Source: Paenibacillus sp. Soil766
GTDB taxonomy: Bacteria > Bacillota > Bacilli > Paenibacillales > NBRC-103111
Assembly (NCBI RefSeq): GCF_001428105.1
Contig: NZ_LMSJ01000030.1
Location: 1-64,000, forward strand
Direction: 5' to 3'
DNA: 64,000 nt
Part shown: piece after piece, positions 58,092-64,000 of the stretch
Position numbering within the stretch: position 1 is the stretch's first letter
How the letters are laid out: each line of letters starts with the position of its first letter
Translations under genes and position numbers: made by a program
The notes under the pieces: generated by a model
Told to the model about the DNA's origin: nothing
Databases searched by the model: none
Seen by the model: the letters and a program-made list of their open reading frames with translations, nothing else

Positions 58092-58125
58092 AAGCCAGCA
58101 AGAAGAGGACTCTTCTCGCTGGCTT
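58092..58125 (-). terminator. Riboswitch expression-platform terminator
   Basis: Sixteen-base arms AAGCCAGCGAGAAGAG / CTCTTCTTGCTGGCTT on the minus strand, nearly perfect, then TTTG. It lies between the riboswitch and the yabE start and would end transcription early. Confidence 0.8.
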
Positions 58126-58141
58126 AGTTTGCATAGTGAAA

Positions 58142-58362
58142 TACAAATAGCACGCACGACAATCGTTACCTCTCTTACGCTTACGAGGTTAGCTGACGGA
58201 TTCGGACGTGAGAGTCGCCCTACGTAGACGCAAACTGCTTGTTTGACGTCTATGATTCACCCCTGTTACTCTCTGCTTACTTAACCGCATCGGAATGCTC
58301 ATTAAGCTGGCAGTGGTTCCCCCGTTTCCACATTTGGAACTCAGCGAATGGAAATTTGGCAA
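58142..58362 (-). promoter_or_regulatory. c-di-AMP riboswitch (ydaO/yuaA class)
   Basis: The minus strand holds the hallmark segments in order: CGCTGAGTTCC (58,336-58,346), GGGGGAACCACTGCC (58,309-58,323), GGGGTGAATC (58,255-58,264 region) and CCGAATCCGTCAGCTAACC (58,187-58,205). These are the conserved core of the ydaO motif, an off-switch for cyclic di-AMP that often controls wall hydrolases and potassium transport. Boundaries are approximate; a CAAAT / ATTTG pairing may close P1. Confidence 0.88.
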
Positions 58363-58389
58363 ATTGGATATTAAGTTATTATGAAAAGT

Positions 58390-58418
58390 ATATTACGCTG
58401 TTAATCTCAACCTGTAAA
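58390..58418 (-). promoter_or_regulatory. Promoter of the riboswitch-yabE transcript
   Basis: Minus-strand TTTACA (58,413-58,418), 17 bp, TAATAT (58,390-58,395). It would start RNA near 58,383, giving a leader of about 500 nt. The remaining 58,420-58,620 is AT-rich and must hold the plus-strand ecsA promoter; TATAAT occurs at 58,534-58,539 and 58,574-58,579 without a good -35. Confidence 0.55.
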
Positions 58419-58639
58419 GGGATTAACACCCGTTAAAAAGGGCTAAATCGACTAAATTTCGATTATTTTTCATATATAACCCACTTATATCTACATGTGT
58501 CTAACTTTAACGTACGTATACTCGATTTTTCAGTATATAATGATCAAAACTAGGCTAAAAATGCAAATTTGTTTATAATGATTCTGGAAGTATTTGATTG
58601 AAAAATTCCAATAATTTGCTATTTAGGGAGGCAATTGTG

Positions 58640-59383
58640 ATGGGTCCCATCCTGCAAGTAAACGCTTTATTCGGTGGATATTTACCCAACAAACCCATTC
58701 TTCATAATCTAACCTTCTCGATCCGCCAAGGTGAAATGATGGGGCTTATCGGACTCAATGGTGCAGGGAAAAGTACCACCATCAAAAATATTCTAGGGCT
58801 GCTTCAACCACAAAAAGGGTCCATTCGCATTAACGGTTTAACATTAGCCGAAAACCCGCTACCCTACAGAGCGACATACGCTTATGTGCCCGAAAGTCCA
58901 GAGCTATATGAAGAGCTCACGATTCGCGAACACCTCGAGCTAACCGCGATGGCTTACGGTATTTCGAAAGCGGATTACGAGACCCGTTCTCGATCCTTGT
59001 TAGAGCAGTTTCAAATGAAAGACAAGCTGAATAGCTTCGCAAGTCATTTATCCAAAGGGATGAAACAGAAGGTTATGATCATGAACGCATTCCTGATTGA
59101 ACCCTCTTTATACATTATCGATGAACCATTTCTCGGACTCGACCCTTTAGCGATTCGTTCCTTGCTTGATCTCATGGTTCAAATGAAGAAGAAAGGTGCA
59201 TCATTTCTCATTTCCTCACACATTTTGTCTACAATTGAAAAATACTGCGATGCTTATGTCGTACTACATAAAGGCCACATGGTTGCTCAGGGAGATTTAG
59301 TCGAATTACGCGCCCAGACGGCTCTGCCTCAGGCGTCATTAGACGACATCTTTTACAAGCTCGTTCAAGGAGACATGGCATGA
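58640..59383 (+). CDS. ecsA: ABC transporter ATPase EcsA
   Basis: ATPase of the Ecs exporter, linked in Bacillus to secretion, competence and intramembrane proteolysis by RasP. 247 residues, the length of B. subtilis EcsA, from MGPILQVNALFGG with GGGAGG ten bases upstream. Walker A GLNGAGKST (about 40-48), signature HLSKGMKQK, Walker B LYIIDEPFLGLDP, switch His in LISSHIL. Coupled to ecsB by a 4-bp overlap. Confidence 0.92.
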   Translation: MGPILQVNALFGGYLPNKPILHNLTFSIRQGEMMGLIGLNGAGKSTTIKNILGLLQPQKGSIRINGLTLAENPLPYRATYAYVPESPELYEELTIREHLELTAMAYGISKADYETRSRSLLEQFQMKDKLNSFASHLSKGMKQKVMIMNAFLIEPSLYIIDEPFLGLDPLAIRSLLDLMVQMKKKGASFLISSHILSTIEKYCDAYVVLHKGHMVAQGDLVELRAQTALPQASLDDIFYKLVQGDMA

Positions 59384-60630
59384 GTCACTTAACGGATAGT
59401 ACACATGCATTTAACACACACGCATTATGGAAGCAGCGTTTTCAACATTATATGAAGGAATCCATAGGATATTGGCAATATGCTGCACGCAGTAACTTTA
59501 TTGGCTTCCTGTTGTTTCTTGTCATCGTTTCTTCCTATTATTATGCAAAAACATTACAGCGTCTTCCGACAGATTATCCGTACCTATGGATCGTGTTGCT
59601 CGTACTCGTTCCACTCGTCGCTTCAAGCTCTATTCGAACGCTGACTCGCAGTGCCGATCGAATGTTTCTATTGCGGATTGAACATGAAATGGGTGCTTAT
59701 TTCCGAAGCAGCTTTCTGTATAGCTTTTCACTTCAGGGTGTTTGGTTATTTCTCGGTTGGGTGGCTTTAAACCCTCTGTATAAGCACTGTCTAGGTTCTG
59801 AAGCACGGCCATTTCTCCTCATTCTCGCTCTATTACTTCTATTAAAAATAGCGAACCTATTAGCGAGTTGGCAGGAAGGAAGATTTGCCGATGAACGAAC
59901 TCGATTCATCTCTGTTTGGTTTCGATGGGCGGCATCCCTTGCCTTAATTACGATCCAATTCCACTATAGCAGCTTATGGGCATGCTTAGCTGCCCTACTA
60001 CTTGTATTCGTTTGGCTGATTGCATTCCGATACGCGGGTAAATATGTGATCGGATGGGACTATCTGATTGCCAAAGAGAAACAGAAGCAAGCCAATCTCT
60101 ACGCCTTCTTCAATTGGTTCGTAGACGTACCTCAATTACCAACACGAATAGCCCGCCGAGGTTGGATCAGCGGGCTTACCCGAATGATTCCATTTCGACA
60201 GGATTCGGCGTTTCTCTACTTATATATGAAGACACTGCTGCGCACCGAAATGTTCGCTATTGTGCTCCGTCTGACTGTGATCGGCATCTTAGCCTTAGCA
60301 GTTGCAGACTCCACAACTGCACGTTGCGTCATCCTACTCATCGCACTTGTGATCTCGATGGTGCAGCTTACTTCATTGGAACGTGCACATCGCTATACGT
60401 TTTGGCTCCATATGTATCCATTAGAGCCTCAAACTAGAGCAGGTTCTCTAGCTTTTATCATCTGGCTAACCCTCTCAGTAGAGCTTGTTATCCTAACGAT
60501 TCCATTCATGATGGGAACCCCCATCCTATACATCGTAGTCCCTTTACTCAGTCTTGCCTTTATTTCTTTCGCTTGCGGCGTCGTCCTCCGCCGGAGGTTC
60601 AAGAAAAATGCCTTACTTGAGGCCGAGTAA
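59380..60630 (+). CDS. ecsB: ABC transporter membrane subunit EcsB
   Basis: 416 residues with about nine hydrophobic segments spread along the protein (for example FIGFLLFLVIVSSYYYAKT and LWACLAALLLVFVWLIAFR). Start ATGA overlap with ecsA. Size, topology and partner fit EcsB. Its last 18 bp overlap the end of tatD on the other strand, and no terminator is seen for either gene there. Confidence 0.88.
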   Translation: MSHLTDSTHAFNTHALWKQRFQHYMKESIGYWQYAARSNFIGFLLFLVIVSSYYYAKTLQRLPTDYPYLWIVLLVLVPLVASSSIRTLTRSADRMFLLRIEHEMGAYFRSSFLYSFSLQGVWLFLGWVALNPLYKHCLGSEARPFLLILALLLLLKIANLLASWQEGRFADERTRFISVWFRWAASLALITIQFHYSSLWACLAALLLVFVWLIAFRYAGKYVIGWDYLIAKEKQKQANLYAFFNWFVDVPQLPTRIARRGWISGLTRMIPFRQDSAFLYLYMKTLLRTEMFAIVLRLTVIGILALAVADSTTARCVILLIALVISMVQLTSLERAHRYTFWLHMYPLEPQTRAGSLAFIIWLTLSVELVILTIPFMMGTPILYIVVPLLSLAFISFACGVVLRRRFKKNALLEAE

Positions 60631-61380
60631 CCGAATCGCATTGTTTGTTGTAATCTCAGCGATCTCTTCTAACGTCATTCCCCGAATTTCCGCGGCAGTC
60701 TCAGCCACCAAGCGAACATAACCGGTTTCGTTGCGCTTACCGCGGAAAGGATGGGGCGTTAAGTATGGCGCATCCGTTTCGATCAATAAACGATCAAGCG
60801 GAACCTGCGCCAGTACCTCTTTCGGCTGCACCGCATTTTTGAACGTAACAGGACCTCCAAAAGAAATATGGAAATTCATATCCAGACACCGCTTCGCTGT
60901 CTCCCAACTACCCGAGAAACAATGCATGATACCCCCTACCTCCGCTGCCTTCTCTTCTTTGAGAATCGTTAGAATGTCCTGATGTGCATCCCGATTATGA
61001 ATCACAATCGGCATCCCCAGCTTACGCGCAAGACGAATTTGCTCCCGAAAAACGCGTTGCTGAACATCCTTAGGCGACTTGTCCCAATAATAATCCAGAC
61101 CAATCTCCCCGATCGCAACCACCTTCTCATGCTGGCATAAGGACTCAATCCATTCCAAATCGCCAGGCATCATATCTATCGCATCTACAGGATGCCAGCC
61201 AACCGTCGAATAAATCCAATCGTATTTCTCAGCAAGCTCGATTGAGCTTGGGATCGTTTCTCGATTAAAGCCGACATTGACAATTCTCGTAACGCCAGCC
61301 TCTAACGCCCGCTGAATGACTTCCTCTTGATCTTCTTTAAATTGCTCCGCATTTAAATGTGTGTGTGAATCCGTTAGCAT
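60613..61380 (-). CDS. tatD: TatD-family deoxyribonuclease
   Basis: Metal-dependent DNase, 255 residues. Metal ligands visible: LTDSHTHLN (HxH), AIGEIGLDYYWD (Glu), VIHNRDAHQD (His), MHCFSG (His) and IETDAPYL (Asp). Same place as yabD in B. subtilis, upstream of yabE, though there metS precedes it. Ribosome site AAGGGAG. Confidence 0.94.
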   Translation of the reverse strand: MLTDSHTHLNAEQFKEDQEEVIQRALEAGVTRIVNVGFNRETIPSSIELAEKYDWIYSTVGWHPVDAIDMMPGDLEWIESLCQHEKVVAIGEIGLDYYWDKSPKDVQQRVFREQIRLARKLGMPIVIHNRDAHQDILTILKEEKAAEVGGIMHCFSGSWETAKRCLDMNFHISFGGPVTFKNAVQPKEVLAQVPLDRLLIETDAPYLTPHPFRGKRNETGYVRLVAETAAEIRGMTLEEIAEITTNNAIRLLGLK

Positions 61381-61463
61381 GATCGTTCTCCCTTATGTAA
61401 CTGAATATGAATGATGTTCCGTCATTTGCTTATAGCTTCTTCTAAATAGCTTCTTATACCTGC

Positions 61464-62741
61464 TTATTCTTGCTCTCCCAACATCGCCCAAACATCCGGA
61501 TAATCTTCAGCATTCAACCGCTCAAGCAACTCCTCTGGATAATACACATGATGTTTACCCATCTGGAACCCACTAATCGACTGTACAATTTCGGAACGAT
61601 GCGTAATTTCAGTTAACGTCTCCTTATGATCCAGCAAAAGGATTGGCTGAGTATCATCATTTTCACCCGCTCTGTACACGTCATAGGATTGATTCGAAGG
61701 GAAATCGATCTCCATATAGTACGTTGGATCGAAGCCAACTTCTTTCATCACTTTTTCCATACGCTGAATGAGTTGTTCCTGATCACCATCGAAGGTACTG
61801 TACTTGTACAATTTACGATCCAAGAATCGTTTGCACATATCCGCCAGCATACCATCCTTCTCTTGACTCCAAAAGGTCAGCATCGTTTGCATGACAGACT
61901 CATCCAGCAGCAAATAATCTTCTAAGGAGATTTGATTCTGAATGAGATGAAGAATCGGCTCCACCATGAATCCAAACGTGTAGCCTTCTTCATACAAATG
62001 CTTAGCGCGTGCAAACACTTTATGCAAAAGAATTTCTGCGCTTCTGGTAACTGGATGAAAATAAACCTGCCAGTACATCTGATAACGAGACATGAGATAA
62101 TCCTCTACAGCATGCATACCGCTCTCTTTGACCACAATATGCCCTTTGTAAGGTCTAATCACCCGTAGAATTCGTTCTAGATCGAATGTGCCATAGTTTA
62201 CCCCCGTAAAGTAGGCATCGCGCAACAAATAATCCATGCGGTCCGCATCCAACTGACTGGAAACCAGGCTAACGACAATCTCTTCGCTATAGGATTTACA
62301 GATGACACCTGCCACCTTCTTCGGAAAATCAGGCGAGACACGGCTCAGCACTTCGTTCACTTCGGTATCCCCTAACACAATGCGGCAGGACCAGTCCTCA
62401 TGCCTTGTGCCGAAAGCTTTCTCAATCGAGTGTGAGAACGGACCATGTCCCAAATCATGAAGCAATGCTGCGCATAAACATAGCAGCCGCTCTTCCTTCG
62501 GCCAATCCTCATAGTGATTGCGTTCAAATTGCGAAATAATTTTCCGCGTAATTTCATAGACACCCAGCGAGTGGGAGAAGCGGCTATGCTCAGCACCATG
62601 AAATGTTAAATAGGACGTGCCTAATTGACGAATGCGGCGCAAACGTTGAAACTCACGGGTATTAATCAAATCCCAAATCGTATCGTCTTGCACATAAATG
62701 TATTTGTGAACGGGATCTTTAAATACCTTCTCTTCATTCAT
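61464..62741 (-). CDS. HD-domain phosphohydrolase (YwfO / dNTPase-like)
   Basis: 425 residues from MNEEKVFKDPVHKYI with GGGAGG upstream; an extension of 29 codons in the same frame runs through Spo0A boxes and is unlikely to be coding. Metal site: EHSRFSHSLGVYEI (H52, H57), ALLHDLGHGPFSHS (H95, D96, H99) and a distal Asp in SQLDADRMDYLLRD. This resembles YwfO and Enterococcus EF1143-type deoxynucleoside triphosphate hydrolases; dNTP hydrolysis is an inference. It occupies the place of metS and is divergent from abrB. Confidence 0.88.
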   Translation of the reverse strand: MNEEKVFKDPVHKYIYVQDDTIWDLINTREFQRLRRIRQLGTSYLTFHGAEHSRFSHSLGVYEITRKIISQFERNHYEDWPKEERLLCLCAALLHDLGHGPFSHSIEKAFGTRHEDWSCRIVLGDTEVNEVLSRVSPDFPKKVAGVICKSYSEEIVVSLVSSQLDADRMDYLLRDAYFTGVNYGTFDLERILRVIRPYKGHIVVKESGMHAVEDYLMSRYQMYWQVYFHPVTRSAEILLHKVFARAKHLYEEGYTFGFMVEPILHLIQNQISLEDYLLLDESVMQTMLTFWSQEKDGMLADMCKRFLDRKLYKYSTFDGDQEQLIQRMEKVMKEVGFDPTYYMEIDFPSNQSYDVYRAGENDDTQPILLLDHKETLTEITHRSEIVQSISGFQMGKHHVYYPEELLERLNAEDYPDVWAMLGEQE

Positions 62742-62774
62742 ACAGCTTGAACCTCCCTCAATATAATTAATACT

Positions 62775-62822
62775 TTCGACATTTTCGACATGAAACCTTC
62801 GACAATGTCGATTAATGTCGAA
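62775..62822 (-). promoter_or_regulatory. Cluster of five Spo0A boxes
   Basis: The 0A box TGTCGAA occurs in either orientation at 62,775-62,781, 62,784-62,790, 62,798-62,804 and 62,816-62,822 (all 7 of 7), plus TGTCGAT at 62,806-62,812 (6 of 7). All lie 34-81 bp before the HD-domain gene. A promoter TTGAGC-N16-TATGAA lies just upstream, so Spo0A~P binding would probably repress. Confidence 0.75.
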
Positions 62823-63007
62823 TTTCATATCCCAATTTTATCAGAGCTCAATTGCTGTTTTTCCTGCACCTCTTCATACATCGGCCTTTGAAATGTACGT
62901 AATATAATCCTTACAACCCCTTGTAGATAGCGCCACCATCGTTTTTTACCCCGATACATAAATAATCAGAATAGAGATAAAACTACTCGTTTTCAGTGAA
63001 AATATGG

Positions 63008-63036
63008 TTGACTATTTTGGGAATCGTTGGTATCAT
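63008..63036 (+). promoter_or_regulatory. abrB sigma-A promoter
   Basis: TTGACT (63,008-63,013), 17 bp, TATCAT (63,031-63,036). Expected start near 63,043, followed at once by two Spo0A boxes. Confidence 0.7.
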
Positions 63037-63050
63037 AAGTCTTAAGTAAA

Positions 63051-63067
63051 TGTCGAAACATGACGAT
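63051..63067 (+). promoter_or_regulatory. Spo0A boxes of abrB
   Basis: TGTCGAA (63,051-63,057, perfect) and TGACGAT (63,061-63,067, 5-6 of 7) lie about +9 to +25 from the expected start, the same place as the Spo0A repression sites of B. subtilis abrB. Confidence 0.75.
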
Positions 63068-63108
63068 ATTGATAAAAAATTGATAAAATCGAAAGGGGTT
63101 TTATATAT

Positions 63109-63363
63109 ATGATGAAATCTACCGGAATTGTTAGAAAAGTGGACGAACTAGGACGCGTTGTTATTCCAATCGAACTGCGCCGCACGTTGGGTATTGGCGA
63201 GAAAGACGCTTTGGAAATATATGTAGACGGTGAGCGCATCATGCTGAAGAAATATGAGCCAGCTTGTATCTTCTGTGGCAATGCGGAGAATGTATCGTAC
63301 TTCAAAGGAAAAATTGTTTGTCATATTTGTTTAGCAGAAATGCCAACACCTGTGACAAAATAA
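63109..63363 (+). CDS. abrB: Transition-state regulator AbrB, with C-terminal CxxC-CxxC
   Basis: 84 residues. The N-terminal swapped-hairpin DNA-binding domain KSTGIVRKVDELGRVVIPIELRRTLGIGEKDALEIYVDGE is nearly that of B. subtilis AbrB. The C-terminal part differs: it is short and carries CIFC and CHIC 17 residues apart, a likely zinc-binding knuckle. Represses stationary-phase genes during growth. Start ATG ATG; AAAGGGG lies ten bases before the first. Spo0A boxes overlap its leader. Confidence 0.94.
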   Translation: MMKSTGIVRKVDELGRVVIPIELRRTLGIGEKDALEIYVDGERIMLKKYEPACIFCGNAENVSYFKGKIVCHICLAEMPTPVTK

Positions 63364-63432
63364 GAAAAGTAGTATATAATAGAAGTAGCACTTATCCTAT
63401 TGGTAATTCTAACCTTTTTCATATCTCCTTTC

Positions 63433-63478
63433 ATCTCTAACTCTGTTGGCTTCGGCCACGGGTTAGAGATCTTTTTTT
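63433..63478 (+). terminator. abrB terminator
   Basis: Long arms ATCTCTAAC..GGC / GCC..GGTTAGAGAT with a TTCG tetraloop and few mismatches, followed by seven T. Confidence 0.85.
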
Positions 63479-63556
63479 GTATCGACCTTAGAAGATAGAG
63501 AACTGACATCTGAATGGATGCAACGATATGACCTTTCTATATATGGTAGATGAATC

Positions 63557-63582
63557 GGCCCCTTTAGGGGCCTTTTCCTTTT
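63557..63582 (+). terminator. Second plus-strand terminator
   Basis: Perfect arms GGCCCC / GGGGCC with loop TTTA, then TTTTCCTTTT on the plus strand. On the minus strand it has no T tract, so it serves rsmI poorly. Either a backup for abrB or the end of a short RNA from 63,480-63,556. Confidence 0.6.
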
Positions 63583-63602
63583 CAAATGTTTAGCTGGGCG
63601 CC

Positions 63603-64000
63603 TTAACGCTCCAATAACGCATTATATACATCACGCTTCGATAATCCGCGATCCGTCGCAACCAGCTTCAGCGCATCCTTGCGATCAATCCCGCGCTCCT
63701 CGTAGTGGGCGACATGCTCGCCGAGCGTCTTCGCCTCCCACCAACCATCCGCCGCCTCTTGTACGGCCGCGGCGGATGCGCCTTCTGCGATCACGCAGTA
63801 CTCGCCTTGCGGCGGGTACTGCTCTAAGTGCGCGAGGCACTCTGCAATCGTGCCCCGCAGGAACTCCTCGTACCGCTTCGTCAACTCGCGGGCGAGGCAC
63901 ACCCTGCGCTCCGCCCCCCACACTTCTGCCATGCGCAGAAGTGTTTTCTCCACGCGGTGCGGCGATTCATAGAACAGCAGTGTGTCTTGCACATGCTGCA
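63603..64000 (-). CDS. rsmI: 16S rRNA 2'-O-ribose methyltransferase RsmI, C-terminal part
   Basis: Partial: the gene runs off the right edge, so the SAM-binding N-terminal half is missing. Seen are FYESPHRVEKTLLRM, RRVCLARELTKRYEEFLRGT, GEYCVIAEGA and a C-terminal helix-turn-helix-like end (DALKLVATDRGLSKRDVYNALL), all typical of RsmI, which methylates C1402 of 16S rRNA. Position next to abrB matches yabC of B. subtilis. The DNA from 63,640 to 63,970 is markedly GC-rich. Confidence 0.93.
   Translation of the reverse strand, partial: QHVQDTLLFYESPHRVEKTLLRMAEVWGAERRVCLARELTKRYEEFLRGTIAECLAHLEQYPPQGEYCVIAEGASAAAVQEAADGWWEAKTLGEHVAHYEERGIDRKDALKLVATDRGLSKRDVYNALLER

Overview
The window reads as a chromosomal segment of an endospore-forming, low-to-mid GC Firmicute, most likely a Paenibacillus or close relative. 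Protein sequences and gene order follow the Bacillus subtilis abrB to rrn region near the origin (yabC to lysS, then an rRNA operon). Nearly all core genes lie on the minus strand, so transcription runs from the right edge towards the 16S rRNA gene whose 5' end touches base 1. Recognisable sporulation genes (spoIIE, spoVT, spoVG, sspF, yabG, yabP, yabQ, fin, a spoVB-like gene) show that the organism sporulates. Family names rest on motif and gene-order recognition; no database search was run.

Layout, right to left in the direction of transcription. (1) 63.6-56.0 kb: rsmI (cut by the edge), abrB, an HD-domain phosphohydrolase, tatD, ecsAB on the plus strand, a c-di-AMP riboswitch followed by a G5/3D cell-wall protein of the YabE type, rnmV and rsmA. 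(2) 55-47 kb: yabG, veg, sspF, ispE, purR, ridA, spoVG, glmU, a small plus-strand ORF where prs is usually found, pth, fin. (3) 47-37.4 kb: mfd, prsA, spoVT, a SpoVB-like exporter, yabN(mazG), hup, rqcP. (4) 37.4-31.5 kb: an accessory cassette with an oligosaccharide ABC importer (LplB/LplC-like permeases and a lipoprotein), an AraC regulator and a phytanoyl-CoA-dioxygenase-like gene, inserted between rqcP and yabP. (5) 31.3-26.5 kb: yabP, yabQ, divIC, yabR, spoIIE. (6) 26.4-22.2 kb: a second accessory insertion, a class D sortase and a large LPXTG adhesin. (7) 22-16 kb: yabS, yabT, tilS, hpt, ftsH. (8) 16-11.7 kb: nadA, nadB, nadC, coaX (NAD and CoA synthesis). (9) 11.7-0.3 kb: hslO, a parvulin-type foldase, cysK, the pab/fol folate operon, dusB, greA, lysS, then the promoters and start of an rRNA operon.

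Regulation is unusually readable. There are matches to sigma-A promoters (two with perfect hexamers in front of veg, one in front of greA), a perfect sigma-H promoter for spoVG, a perfect sigma-G promoter for sspF, a 21-bp-spaced Spo0A-type promoter for spoIIE, a PurBox at purR, and Spo0A boxes at abrB. The most noteworthy items are: a cluster of five Spo0A boxes in front of the HD phosphohydrolase that is divergent from abrB; a c-di-AMP riboswitch with a terminator in front of the YabE-type wall protein; two divergent copies of a 62-64 nt hairpin element whose stems differ but still pair, in inverted orientation 7.3 kb apart; a 16-bp inverted pair and a 14-bp tandem repeat between the dioxygenase gene and its divergent AraC regulator; unusual low-complexity tails on SspF and YabR; and sharp GC-rich patches inside several core genes. 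No insertion sequence, prophage, CRISPR array or tRNA gene was seen.
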